64,000 bases of DNA, taken from Cacajao melanocephalus. Its lineage: Eukaryota; Chordata; Mammalia; Primates; Pitheciidae. Where the stretch lies: contig CAUYLG010009048.1 of assembly GCA_963573385.1 (NCBI GenBank), positions 62,001 through 126,000 of the forward strand, in the 5' to 3' direction. Both the position numbers and the translations under genes were made by a program. The notes below the pieces were generated by a model. That model was not told the origin of the DNA. It searched no databases and saw only the letters and a list, made by a program, of their open reading frames with translations. Below, piece by piece: positions 30,986 to 50,190 of this stretch (within the stretch, counting starts at the first letter, position 1; each line of letters opens with the position of its first letter).

Positions 30986-32680
30986 TCACAACTTCAGGAC
31001 GTTACATGTAACTGCGAAGAAAATGGCAGTCAAATATATAGCTGTTTAACAAAAAGAAATGAGAAAGGAATTTAAACGCGTCATTACAAAAAAAATCAAA
31101 CGAAACAGAAGACAGTAATGCAGGAAGTGAGAGCCAAAAAACTATAAGGCATGTAGAAAATAGTAGCAAAATTACCCAAGTATCTTACAAATAATTACTT
31201 AAAGGTAAATGGATTGACCTCTCAAAAAACAGAGATTGGTGGACTGGATTTTAAGAAAATATGATCCAACTATATGTTATCTGTAAGAGACTCACTCTAG
31301 ATGCAAAGACACAAATAGGTTGAAAATGATGGAAAGGATATTTCACACATAGTGACCAAAAAAGAGCAAGGTGGCTAAACTAGTATCAGACAAAACAGAC
31401 TTTACATCAAAACATGATTGCAAGAGACAAAGAAGGACATTATGTATTGATAAAAGGTTCAATACAGCAGGATGTAAAAATTATAAACATTTATGTACCT
31501 AATTAATAACAGACCATTGAAATACATGAAGCGAAAACTGACAGAATTGAAGGGAGAAAAAGACAGCCCATAGTAATAGTTGGAGACTTCAACATCCCAC
31601 CCTCAGTAATGGTTAGAACAAGCAGACAGAAGGTAAGTAAGAAAAGAGAGGACTTGAACGCACAGTAAACCAACTGCATCCAATGGACATACAGAACATT
31701 CTACCCAGCAACAGCAGGATACACGTTCTTCTCAAGTGCATGTGGGGCATTTTCCAGGACCATCTGTTAAGCCACAAAGTAAGTCTCAATAGATTTTAAA
31801 AGGTAGATATACAAACCTCTGTCTGACCACAACAAGATAATATTAGAAATCAGTAACATAAAGACAACTAGACAAATCACAAATTTGTGTAAATTAACAC
31901 ACTGTTAAACAAGCAGTGGGTCAAAGAAAACAATCACAAGGGAAAGAGAAGATACTTAGAGACAGATCAAAATGAAACAACGTACCAAAACTTATGGGAC
32001 ACAGAGGAAGCAGTGCAAAGGGGGAAATTTACAGCTGTAATTGTAAAAAGAAGAAAGATCTCAAAACGACAACCTAACTTTACAATTTAAGGAACTAGAA
32101 AAAGAAGAACAAGCTAAACTCAAAACTAGTAGAAGGAAGGAAAGAAAGATTGGAGCAGTGAGAAATAAAATAGAGGATAGAAAAATAATACAGAAAATCA
32201 ATGAAATTAAGTTGGTTTTTTTGAAAAGATAAAATCGACAAACCTTTAACTTGATGGGAAAGAAAATAAAAAGACTGAAGTTACTAAAATCTGAAATAAA
32301 AGTAGAGACATTACTACCAATTCTACAGTGATGATTCTAAGAGATTACTGTAAGCAGTTGTATACCAATACATTGGATAACCTAGACTAAATCATGAAGA
32401 AAAATAGAAAATCTAAATAGATCCTTAACTAGTAAGGAGATTGATTAGTAATTAAAAATCTCCCCCAAATGAAAAGCCTAGGACCTGATGGCTTCACTGG
32501 TAAATTCTACCAAACATTTAATGAGGAATTACCACCAATCTTTCTCAAACTTTTTCAAAAATTGAGGAGGAGAGAAGATTCCCTAACTCATTATCCTGAT
32601 AGCACTGAATTGTACACTTAAAATGGTTAATATGGTAAAATTTATGTTATGCTTATTTTACTACAATTTAAAAAAAAATG
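30986..32680 (+). mobile_element. L1M-type ORF2 fossil (sense)
   Basis: GTAAATGGATTGACCTCTC, AGACTTCAACATCCCACCC, ACCTGATGGCTTCACTGGTA and TTCTACCAAACATTTAATGA are L1 ORF2 text from the endonuclease to the reverse-transcriptase region. It then jumps to a 3'-UTR-like TGTACACTTAAAATGGTTAA and an A-rich end. Diverged and internally deleted. Confidence 0.88.
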
Positions 32681-32698
32681 TTATTAAGAAAATAGTAA

Positions 32699-32925
32699 GG
32701 CCAGGTATGGTGGCTCGCGGCTATAGTCCCAGCCCTTTGGGAAGCTGAGGTGGGAGGGTGGCTGAGTTCAAAACCAGCATTGGCAACATAACAAGGCACC
32801 CATATCTACAAAGAACAAAAAGATTAGCCAGACATGGTGGTACATGCCTGTAGTCCCAGCTACTCAGGAGGCTAAGGCAGAAGGATCGCTCGAGCCCAGG
32901 AGTTGCAGTAAGCTATGATTATGCC
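32699..32925 (+). mobile_element. AluJ-like, 3' end lost
   Basis: GGCCAGGTATGGTGGCTCGC to GTAAGCTATGATTATGCC; the usual CACTGCACTCCAGCCTGGG end is missing and a purine repeat follows directly. Confidence 0.9.
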
Positions 32926-33150
32926 GAAGGAAAGGAGGGGAGGAGGGAAGAAGGGAAGGAGGGAAAGAAGGAAGGAAGGAAGGAGGAAAAGAGGGTAGGA
33001 AGGAAAGAAGGGAGGGAGGGAGGGAAAGAAAGAAGGAAAGAAAGAAAGAAGGAAAGAGAGAGGAGAAAGAGAAAAAGAAAGGAAAATAAAGGGAGAAAGA
33101 GGAAGGAAGAAACGAAGGAAAAGAAAAGAAAGAAAAAGAAGAAAGTAGTT
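32926..33150. repeat. (GGAA)n polypurine tract
   Basis: About 225 bases almost free of pyrimidines on the + strand: GGAAGGAAGGAAGGAGG-type units grading into AAAGAAAGAAGG and AAGAAAGAAAAAGAAG. It abuts the truncated Alu. Confidence 0.95.
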
Positions 33151-34929
<1,779 letters not shown>

Positions 34930-35140
34930 GCTGCAGCAACAGAGTCTGTGGAATCCTTAAGCCTGAAAGATAAAAATGAACCTGATCAAAATTTACCCAT
35001 CCAGAAGAATGCTGATGATATGGATACAAAACTGAAAGGAATAGGAAAGCCAAGAAAGTTCTCCAAATTTAGTCTCTACAAACAGCTCCACAGGCACCAC
35101 CTGCACAGCACAGATAGCATCAGCATTGACAGCGCCTCCA
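34930..35140 (+). CDS. PLD1: PLD1 exon: PLD1-specific loop
   Basis: This 211-bp exon follows TTTTCTCAG, behind a 16-T tract and AAATAATTT, and ends A/gtaagt with the first base of a split Ser codon. The product starts [18 protein letters not shown] and ends [16 protein letters not shown], with the basic [20 protein letters not shown] in the middle. This loop, absent from PLD2, is a regulatory insertion between the two halves of the catalytic core. It is the most divergent exon in the window: against human from memory I count about ten replacements, and possibly one Ser fewer in the SIS-IDS stretch. Such variation is expected in a flexible loop. Confidence 0.93.
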
Positions 35141-35707
35141 GTAAGTCATGGGCTCTGCTAGAATTTATCTTAACTACACCCTGTTTTTCCATTGCCAGAC
35201 ACTACATACCCGTTTTTAAGATGTCTTTCTGTAATGGAGTAGAATGAGCAATGTTGAGAGGTACCATATCATTCTGTTCAACATCCCATTTTGTGGCTTT
35301 TTTTGCCTCATTTTAGAACAGATTTATTGTTTTATCCACACAAGAGTTGTAACGACCATGACTCCTGCTTCTGATGGTAGCAGAATGACAAAAGGTTTCT
35401 AAAATACGCCAAGCCATCAAGGAAAAAGAAAGGTGTTAGATGTACTTTATCAACTTTCCTTAGAAGAAATTATATTTATCTTCCTATTCAGAAATATATC
35501 AGGCTTATGTCTTCAAACATCAGACTTTCTACATCTTGTAAATTTACTATTCTTTTGAAATTCGTCTTAAAGCCCTACAGTTTTCTGTTGCACAGAATCT
35601 TATGACTGATGTTACAGCTGTGCCTGGTTTTAAAAATGATCAGCCCTGCTTTCCACTTGAGAAAATTTGATGTTATTTCTTTATTTAAAAATTCTCAATT
35701 TCTTTAG
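35141..35707. other. Short intron before the cassette exon
   Basis: A 567-bp intron, the shortest in the window, with no repeat recognised. Sequences controlling PLD1a/PLD1b splicing may lie here; none is identified. Confidence 0.5.
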
Positions 35708-35821
35708 GTTATTTTAACCACTATAGAAGTCATCAGAATTTAATCCATGGTTTAAAACCCCACTTCAAACTCTTTCGCCCGTCCAGTGAGTCTGAGCAGG
35801 GACTCACTAGACCTAACTCTG
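35708..35821 (+). CDS. PLD1: PLD1 cassette exon (PLD1a-specific, 38 codons)
   Basis: This 114-bp exon follows TTTCTTTAG and precedes gtaagt. It begins with GT, completing the split Ser (A|GT), and ends with G of an Asp codon (G|AT). The product is [20 protein letters not shown] followed by [17 protein letters not shown]. Its 38-residue contribution matches the known PLD1a insert that PLD1b lacks. The phases show that both forms stay in frame: inclusion gives Ser...Asp, and skipping joins A to AT and gives a single Asn. The ORF is intact and both splice sites are strong, so both isoforms should be possible in this species. HQN, FRPSS and RPNS differ from HHN, FHPSS and RPHA in my memory of human. 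Confidence 0.94.
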
Positions 35822-36656
<835 letters not shown>

Positions 36657-36849
36657 AGTTAAAAATCTTGAAGGCCTTTGGGTGGATGTGACATGCTGTG
36701 TGCATTTTCAGAAATTACAATCTGATAGCCTTTAGCAAGAAGATACTCCAGACACTTGAGGAATTAATGAATGACTAATGAGTTTAAATTATGGTGGTGG
36801 GAATAAAGAAGGATTTGGCAACTGATCAGTTATGGGGATAAGTAATCAT

Positions 36850-37020
36850 CATCATAAATGACACTAGTAAAATCGTAAGCTAACATTTATTTTGTGCAGA
36901 CTCTATCCTTCACTGCCCTGAGTACTTACAGTGCTTGGTAGTAATATTGTTATCTTCTTTTTGCAGATGAAGAAACTCAGGGTTAGAGATGATACATGAC
37001 CTTCCCATTGGAGTTCCAAT
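36850..37020 (-). mobile_element. MIR-like (antisense)
   Basis: TATTTTGTGCAGACTCTATC, then TTTTTGCAGATGAAGAAACT and CTCAGGGTTAGAGATGATAC follow the reverse complement of a MIR core and tail. Confidence 0.65.
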
Positions 37021-37258
37021 TTATCAGCCTCCCAGTACCCATGATTAAGACTTGCGATTTAGCAGAAATGAAGATTACTATGTTACGCCCTTTTGGCTAG
37101 AACCTAAGGCCAAGGCTCTCATGTACTGTTTAGCAGATGAGAGATACAGTCTAGCTCGCATGCCTGAATATGAGTCACCTGTGACTTGGATGTGCTAATG
37201 AACCTGGAAAATTACACTGGACCTTGAGTAGTGATTCCCAGCATTCTTTCAGCTAGGG

Positions 37259-37499
37259 CAGGGGTGTCCAATCTTTTGGCTTCCTTGGACAACATTGGAA
37301 GAGGAAGAATTGTCTTGGGCCACACATAAAATGTACTAACACTAATGATAGCTGATGAGCTAAAAAAAATTGCAAAAAAAAAAAAACCCAAAAAACAAAA
37401 AAACATAACATTTTAAGAAAGTCTGTGAATTTGTGTTGGGCCACATTCAAAGCCATCCCGGCTGCATGTGGCCCACAGGTTGTGGGTTGAACAAGCTTG
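37259..37499 (+). mobile_element. MER30-like hAT DNA transposon
   Basis: CAGGGGTGTCCAATCTTTTG at the left; TTGTCTTGGGCCACACATAA and CTAACACTAATGATAGCTGA inside; GGTTGAACAAGCTTG at the right. This matches a primate-abundant non-autonomous hAT family I believe to be MER30. It carries an A-rich expansion at 37360-37405. Confidence 0.85.
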
Positions 37500-37634
37500 G
37501 TCTAGCTACCCTGCATTTAAAAAAAATGCAGTAATCAACTACACACAATGAACTAAAATTTCAGTGTAACTATTAAATAAATTTGTATTTTATAAATCAT
37601 AATGGCATCGATATATATTTAAAAATGGAGAAGA

Positions 37635-38645
<1,011 letters not shown>

Positions 38646-39480
38646 TATTTAATTAAGTAAGTGTTTATTGAATTTTGCTACATGCCAGTCACTATTCTGG
38701 GTGCTCAAGATGTGGTGAATAAAACAGATGAAGTGCAATTAAGTGCTGGGGGGTAAGGATGGGAACTGTGTTTACAAATTGAGAGTCAAACACCGTATAT
38801 CAGGTGGTGATGATTATGGAGAAGAGTTGAGCGCGATCCCGGAGGAGGGGCACGGGAGAAGAGTTACTATTTTGTAAAGGCTGGTTGGAGAATACTTCTC
38901 TCATGAGGTGAGTTTTCGGCTGACTTTGAAAGGAAGAGAAGAATGAGGATAAGAAACTGTCTGAGAGAGGTTATTTTGGACAGAAGGAATAGCAAATGTG
39001 AAAGGCCATGAGGCAGAGCGGGTGGATGTGTTCCAGGAATAGGGCTAGGAGAGGATGATGGGAACAAAATCAGAGAGGTGGGCCGGGCTGGTTACGTGAG
39101 GTCTTGCAGACCACTGTAAGATTTTGGCCCTGAGTGAGATAGGAAGTCATTGGATGGTCTTGAGTAAAGGGCAGGTAAGGGCGGACTTACATTTTCCAAG
39201 GATCATTCTTCAGAGCAGACCAGGGTGGCAAACGGTGATCCTGCAGGTTATGAATATATTTTGAGGATTGAGCTGACAGCATTTTCCAATGAACTCCATA
39301 TGGGGTGTGAGAGATGGAGAGGACTCCAAATCTTTGGCCCCACTGGAAGGATGGAATTTCCATGAAGTGAAATGAGATGGCTGTGGGAAGAACAAGGAAA
39401 GTTTGAGGACGAGTGCCACTGTGTCAAAATATGTTCCTGAAGGCAGCTGACAAAGGACGTTCAATGATGCTATCTGTTAG
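38646..39480 (-). mobile_element. Long L2 (antisense)
   Basis: TGTTTATTGAATTTTGCTAC at the left, then TGTGAAAGGCCATGAGGCAG, AGATAGGAAGTCATTGGATG, TGGGGTGTGAGAGATGGAGA and CTGGAAGGATGGAATTTCC in the order expected for the reverse complement of an L2 3' half. At over 800 bp it is one of the longest L2 pieces here. Confidence 0.75.
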
Positions 39481-40283
39481 GAAGATGGAGCTTGAGGTGA
39501 TTTATTTTTTCCCCACATTGTTGGTACTGTTTTCATTTTACTTTTATAGTCATATATAGATACAAATTTAATTTTTTAATATGAAAACAATTAGTTTACC
39601 TAAAAAGAAAAGCCGAAGGATAGTGGAGTCCTTCTTGAGCACTGCTTTCCAAACTCGATTCCTTGGATCCTGGAGTTTCTAAAAGGCTTTGAGGAGAATA
39701 TCGAAGTGGGTGGACCCCAGGACCTTCCCACTGCTATTGGTACCTCTCCAACTAGAACAATCCAACTTGTATCTGTTTTAAACATCGGAGTTTTTAGTGG
39801 ACTTGTTTTCAAAAAAAAAAATTAGTAAAGTTCTACTAAAAATAAGAAGGAAGTTTAAAGAGCAAGGCTCTAGGTTTAAATCGTGTAATACCTTAAAAAC
39901 TCAGGTTGCCTTATAAAACTTGAAACCGAAATTAAGCATGGAGTGACTCTTCGTTAGAGATTTAAAACTGAATGTTAACTTGAGTTAATGACTTCCTTTT
40001 CCAAGAGTTAATATCTCTGCAGTATCAATTTCACTTTGACTGCACATGACCATGTTGAATTGATCTCCTATTAGACCTCCCTGGTGTCATACAGAAATCA
40101 GTGTGGAGTGACCATCATCACTATGGGTTTTTAAATAGAAAAACTGCACTAAAAACGTGGCTAGGAATCATAGATGTAATATGTGTTTTTCAAAATCACT
40201 CAGCCTTTGTCAAAATTTTTTCATTCAGAATTATGTTGTAAGAGGGAGAATTTTGCTTGATACTATTTTTAAAGTGTTGAATT
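39481..40283. other. Intronic, no feature recognised
   Basis: 39640-39740 (TTCCTTGGATCCTGGAGTTT) may be an ancient repeat; not assigned. Confidence 0.45.
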
Positions 40284-40415
40284 TTATTCGTATTTATTTA
40301 TTTATTATACTTTAAGTTCTGGGATACATGTATAGAATGTGCAGGTTTGTTACATAGGTATACATATGCCACAGTGGTTTGCTGCACCCATCAACCCATC
40401 ACCTACATTAAGAAT
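40284..40415 (-). mobile_element. L1 3' UTR fragment (antisense)
   Basis: TATTATACTTTAAGTTCTGG, then TGCAGGTTTGTTACATAGGT and GTGGTTTGCTGCACCCATCA: the reverse complement of a primate L1 3' end. Confidence 0.92.
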
Positions 40416-42520
40416 CTCTACTAATGCTATTCAGCAACTATGTGCTGATCTTTTCCTTTTAAGCAATATTAAATAGATAAGTGAGGGAAAAAGTATTTTT
40501 CCAGTTTAGTTGAGACAGGCTTTTCAAACTTGAATGTCTAGTCATAAGGGATAATATTAAGCTGTTTCTAAACTGTTCTTAGAAGTGCAATGGATAGGAT
40601 GTATAAGATTCATTTTGTGCAGTTAAATGGCTTGTTATCTAATAGGTGAGCATGAGTTTTAAATATTTTACAAACCTAGTATTTTAGTAACTCATTGAGT
40701 AATTCATTCATTTAGTAATTCATACTCCTACTACAAGAGTCATCATTGATCCACAGATGAAATACAGATCTGTAAACCCTTAACCAGAATTCTATAATCC
40801 AAAAAATTTTGAAAACCAAAATATTTTTTAAAATGTAACTTGTTGAGTACCTGTATTGGAACTGGCCTTCAACATGGGAAGAAATTCAGTAGGTAGAGAC
40901 TAAAAAGGTAGAAAAAGAGGCATTTTAGGTAGATACTACATCTTAAGACACAGATGTAGGAAATGCAAAAGTATTTATTTCGGCACCTCAGACCTGAGTG
41001 TAAAATGTGGTGAATACATATAGGTCTATAATCTTTCATACAAAATCCTTGGAATCAGATTTCAGAAATCAGAAAGTTCTGGATTTTAGAAAGGTAATAT
41101 AATGCTTATACCCTCTATTATATTATACTCCCAGCGGGATCCAGGAAATACCTGGAATGTAGGCAAACCATTTATGTTTGTGCAACACCAAGTGGAATCA
41201 ATAAAGATAATAAATAACCTCTTATCAGTTCAGATCAGGTTTTGCTGCCCTATGAACTATGAAATGAGCTGTGAAATAAGCTATAAAAAATGAATTGTCA
41301 GAACTTTTGGAGTTTTGGAATTGTGGTTAAGGGCTAGTTAATTTGTGCAGATTGAGCTGGTGGGATATATCTGTAGCAGTTTACGGAGAACCTTGAAAAT
41401 CAGCCTGAGACATTCCACTTCTACCATTAAATGTTGGAAAATCCCTGGGGGCAGAGAGCAATTATGGGTGAGGTTTTATAACGTTTGTAATAGAGACACA
41501 GGGAGTCTGACAAGGTTGTGCCAGTGAGTTCAAGAATGAAGTAAATGGGAAAACCTTTTTCTAAAAGTAGAATCAGCAGATTTTCATCATGATCTGGGAA
41601 GTTGTGGGGAGGTGGGTGGAGAAGTCAGTGAAGAGTAAAGGAGTCAAAGGTGATTTCAAGGTTTGAGCTTGAGTAACTACATACAGAGAGCAGAAATCTC
41701 AAGGAAAGACTTGATTTTGTAGAATGGTAATGATTTTAGTGTTAGACATAGTTTTAAGGTTCTGGTGGGAACTAGGTAAGCAATGTCAAGTGAGGCACTA
41801 GAAGTGACCATAGAGCTGGAGTCCAAAGCAGAAGCTAGGCTTGCAGGCGCACGTTTAGGAACTGCACAGAAAAAGACAGGAGAAAGGGGAAACCCTGTTA
41901 GTGAAGAGGAACTAGGAAAGAAGAACAAGAAGGGTGGAGAAATGGTAGAACAATGGAGACATGGAAGCCAAGAGATGAGGAAAAAAAAAAAAAAAAGAAA
42001 AGGAAGATGTGGCAAGACCAAGAGGACACCAGGCAAGGAGCAAGAAGGCCCCCTTCTTACCAACTTTAGCAGCTGGAATCTGAGCCACTGATGGAGGAGG
42101 ATGCAGAAAATTGGCATGACAAATCTGTGCCAAAAGACAAGGCAGCTGCAATTATGAAATCATCTGGGAGCCAGATAACAGCCTAACGAGACCCCCTTGG
42201 GTCAGCATTGTTGATGCCAGAAGTCCTCTCCACCTGCTCATCTGTGCTCATGCAGTTCTGAGCTGTTTTCACAGGAACTAGTATTTGGCTCTATTGCCTT
42301 AATAGTTTACTTGTACTGGGGCGGACCCTAATTTATGTGGAATAATTTTTAGGCCATGGCTAAAAACAAAAACAAATTTGAATTGTGAGCAGGCTGAATT
42401 CAATTAGTACCAAGATACTTTTCAGAGACTAAGAATTTGTTTTATTTTCCTTATCATTACTGGTTGTTAGGTGAAAGTTAATTTTTAAATGAGCGTATGT
42501 GTGTTTATGTAAAGCCTTAG
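40416..42520. other. Intronic with A/G-rich stretch
   Basis: 41560-41770 resembles antisense L2 (GGTGATTTCAAGGTTTGAGC). 41860-42060 is purine-rich with an A-run at 41980-41996, which creates long but meaningless open frames on both strands. Otherwise unassigned. Confidence 0.45.
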
Positions 42521-42521
42521 C

Positions 42522-42659
42522 TTAGAGTTTTGCCACCGATGAAAGCAAATTGTATATATATTTTTTATAGTTGAAATTTGAAATATTATTTTAGAGTTTT
42601 GCAAGTGATGAAAGCACATTGTATATATATTTTTTATAGGTGAAATTTGAAATATTATT
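42522..42659. repeat. 69-bp tandem duplication
   Basis: 42522-42590 and 42591-42659 share TTAGAGTTTTGC at their starts, TATATATTTTTTATAG inside and TGAAATTTGAAATATTATT at their ends, with about six differences. Confidence 0.95.
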
Positions 42660-42954
42660 TATCTCATTTTTGGTCCCTTTTATTGCTTTTCTCGCCCTCA
42701 TTTTTTCTTTCAACAAAGTGCTATGTTAATGATAGATCTACCAGTTTTTTGGCCTTTCAGTCTCATAAAGCAGGAAAATAAATCGCTGGGAGAAGTCAAT
42801 AGAAGTCTATTTTTAACATGATTTCATTTTGTTAGTCCATGTCATTTCAAGTCATTTTTCTTCTATAGAAAATTTCAATAGCCTTTGGAAGGTTAATTAT
42901 TCAGTTTGAGATAGAATATTAGCATCATATGTGATAATTACATGAAAACATTAG

Positions 42955-43480
42955 TTCTGCAAATATTTATTGATTGCCTGGATGCTTGGAGCTACTGGTG
43001 GTGAGATTTGGTCCCCACTCCCTAAGAGTTTATAGACTGGTGAGGGATTGTGGCAGGGTGTAGGGGGCATCCTGATACAATTGCATCACAGAGTAAGAGG
43101 TATTGGGGCAGTTGCTAATGAGATGACAGCAGTGCTAATGGCTGCTTCTCCCTTACAGGGAGCTAGGAGGTCTCTCTAGGGCAGGTAACAGCTAATGTGC
43201 CCCTTGAAGGACAATTAGGATATCAGGCCAAGAGGGAGAAAGGAGCATTTCAGGTAGAAGTCATAGTCTGCCAAATGCATGGTGACACGGCAGTCTATGC
43301 CTGTTGAATTCTAGTGAAATGTGCTTTTTATGGGGCTTGGGGTTGGGTGGGGAAAAACAAGAGCTAGAAAGATAGATTGGCACCAGTTTGGGAAGAACCT
43401 TCTATGCACCCTAAGCCCTTAGGACTTGAACCTTCTGTAGGCAGTATGTGAGCCTTCTAGGGTTTTAAGCAAACAGTTTG
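42955..43480 (-). mobile_element. L2-like (antisense)
   Basis: AATATTTATTGATTGCCTGG, CTAAGAGTTTATAGACTGGT, AAGGAGCATTTCAGGTAGAA and ACTTGAACCTTCTGTAGGCA follow the antisense L2 3' end order, diverged. Confidence 0.6.
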
Positions 43481-44143
43481 CCTTTTACAAAGACAGTTCT
43501 GGGACAGTGTGGTGGTGGCGGGACCAGTGCATTCCTCTCACTGGCCACTGCAAGCAGTACTATTTGTTCATTCAACACATATTTTTGCATTCAGTGTCTA
43601 TTTGTTAAATTCAGTGTCTATTTTGTGCCAAGTGCTGCATTTGTGATTTGTAATTCTGCTAGTCTTTTTACTTCATTGTCTTCGTATTTAGCCTTAAATA
43701 AATGATCTCGTCACAGTTCTTTGTGAAATGCTGCAGTAGATTGCTGCTTTTGCACCTATTATCATAAGCTTTCCATATCTGTTGTTGCCATATTTTTTAT
43801 AAATGCCATCTATGATTTGAAATATATAAATGTTAAAGCACAACAGATTGTAGCTGTTATCTAGGCCAGATTCTTCATTTTACGCATAATTGATTTATGA
43901 ACTAAAAAGTTGAAGCTCACTGTCACTTAACTATTTAATTCCAGGGCTGGAACATGGGCTATCTGTAAATTTGAGGTTCTTGCTTTAGTGCAAAAGAATT
44001 ATGCATTAGGAGTGCACCATGTTGGTTGATGAAAAACAAGTGGCATGGTATCCTTGTTGCCTCTGCATCTCAGGTTTCTCCATCCCCTGCCCCTCCCCCT
44101 CCAGCCCCGCAAGGCCCCCCACCAGCTTTACTGCCCTCTCATA
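43481..44143. other. Intronic with MIR-like fragment
   Basis: 43855-43985 resembles an antisense MIR (GGCCAGATTCTTCATTTTAC). A C-rich stretch lies at 44081-44120. Confidence 0.45.
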
Positions 44144-44157
44144 CTGCCACCTGGTGA
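44144..44157 (-). promoter_or_regulatory. Candidate CTCF-binding motif 2
   Basis: CTGCCACCTGGTGA fits the reverse-complement CTCF core at 13 of 14 positions. It has the same orientation as the 18206 motif and lies 325 bp before the exon at 44482. Motif evidence only. Confidence 0.4.
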
Positions 44158-44459
44158 GTTCTTTATTCACAGTTAATTCTGTGATCAGTTCTTCCAGCAT
44201 TCTAGCAGGTGGTGGGTATAAGTTACTCAACTGCCTGAGAAGGTCAGATTGCATTGTTTAATGATGAATCTTGTTGTAGCCCCAACTGCCCACTAAAAAT
44301 AAACTTCTAAGGACTGTAAAACCTTGTTAGCCCACAGCCTCTAATAGAATGGACAGATGCCACCCTAGTTATGTCTTAAGAAATTACAAAACTTTTAAGC
44401 ATTTAATAAATGAGAGTTGAGCCTCCTTTTCTGGGATCTACCTGAACCACCGTCCCTGA

Positions 44460-47257
<2,798 letters not shown>

Positions 47258-47342
47258 ATGAATTTCTTTTATAATCACAAAATAGGGAAGATGAATCTTT
47301 TTCCTCATTTGAATATTTTTTATCTCTTTTTCTCTATTTTAG

Positions 47343-48927
<1,585 letters not shown>

Positions 48928-49238
48928 GGCTGGATGTGGTGGCTCATGCTTGGAATCTCAGCACTTTGAGAGCCCAAGGCACGAGGATTGCTTGAGCCTA
49001 GGAGTCAAGACCAGCCTGGGCAACATAGTGACACCCCATCTCTACAAAAAGGTTTTAAAAAATTAGCCAGGCATGGTGGCACATGCCTGTGGTCCTAGCT
49101 ACTTACAAGGCTGAAGCAGGAGAATTGCTTGAGCCCAGGAGGTCAAGACTGCAGTGAGCCATGATTGCTCCACTGCACTCCTTCCTGGGCAACAGAGGGG
49201 CACTCTGTGTCAAAAAAAAAAAAGAAAAAGAAAGAAAA
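48928..49238 (+). mobile_element. AluJ-like with target-site duplication
   Basis: GGCTGGATGTGGTGGCTCAT to an A-rich AAAGAAAAGAAAG tail. AGAAATGACACTA before it and AGAAATGAGACTA after it differ at one base. Confidence 0.93.
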
Positions 49239-49329
49239 GAAATGAGACTAGATCTGATAAGCTCATGTGTTTATCCCTCATTTGTTCAGGTGGCCTGGAC
49301 TCAGGAACCTACAAAGGAAGGATATTTAA

Positions 49330-49990
49330 CAAGACTTACTCATTCATTCATTTATTTAGCCAACATATGTTTACTAAGTGTTGTCCGTTTACATGGTGAA
49401 ATCATCACAGCATTCTTGGGTGTTGAGGGGGCAGACAGCAAAGGATTTCTCTGCCTCTGGGCACTTAGCTGGGGAGAGATAGCTGAGATGAATGATTCAT
49501 TTAATAGTGCAAGGTACGGTCTCTGACTTAATGCTGGTGTGAAAGTATGGACCAGCATACCTGTGAAAGTATGGACCAGCATACTGTAAGAGTTTGGAAA
49601 TCCAGAGGGACAGAACTGGGTGTCCACTCTAAGGAATAATCCCTGCAGTAACCCATTCGCTCTTAGAGAGGTGCTGATGAAGTTAGATGACATAAGGCCA
49701 GGTGGGGGCGTCTGGAGTGCTGGCCTGGTGAATTTGGTCCTGGTCCTGGATGCGCTAGTGAACTTTGGATGTTTAGAAGCATGATATATGAATGTTCTAT
49801 GAAGATAAATGTAGGAGAGAGTTTTCCAAACTGGATTTACCTGTGAGATGCTGATAACTATTCCACAAAGATTTCCAAGGGCAGATAGTTTTGCAGAGTT
49901 CTTTAATACAGGACTCCTTAGTGCCTTTGCTATGCTACAGTGTATTATAAAACCACTAAGAGAGACTATGATGTGAGCATTTCCCAAGCT
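49330..49990 (-). mobile_element. L2-like (antisense) with long open frame
   Basis: CATTCATTTATTTAGCCAAC begins an antisense L2 3' end. On the - strand, which is the sense of the L2, 49352-49987 is open for 211 codons. It also holds a 24-bp tandem repeat at 49539-49586 (GTGAAAGTATGGACCAGCAT). Assignment beyond 49500 is uncertain. Confidence 0.45.
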
Positions 49991-50190
49991 TATTTGACAG
50001 AGAGTCTCTTGTTTTATGCATTCTTATCTGTTTCCATCTTTCCAAACAAATAGCTTGACACCAAAAGTTTATGCATATGAAGAACTTATTAGACTAGAGA
50101 GAGAGAATGAGAGCAAGGGGACAAGTGAAGAGGCAGTTATGGTAATTCTCACACGTAATTAAGGCTTAAACCAGAAATGAAGAGAAAGGA

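Noticed and set aside
41677..42117. 146-codon open frame on the - strand, and a 102-codon one on the + strand
   Set aside because: They come from a purine-rich tract with an A-run, where low complexity removes stops on both strands.
44006..44254. 82-codon antisense frame (MQSDLLRQLSNLYPPPARML) that looks protein-like
   Set aside because: No family recognised, no splice or start context, and length within chance; it merely covers the CTCF-like motif.
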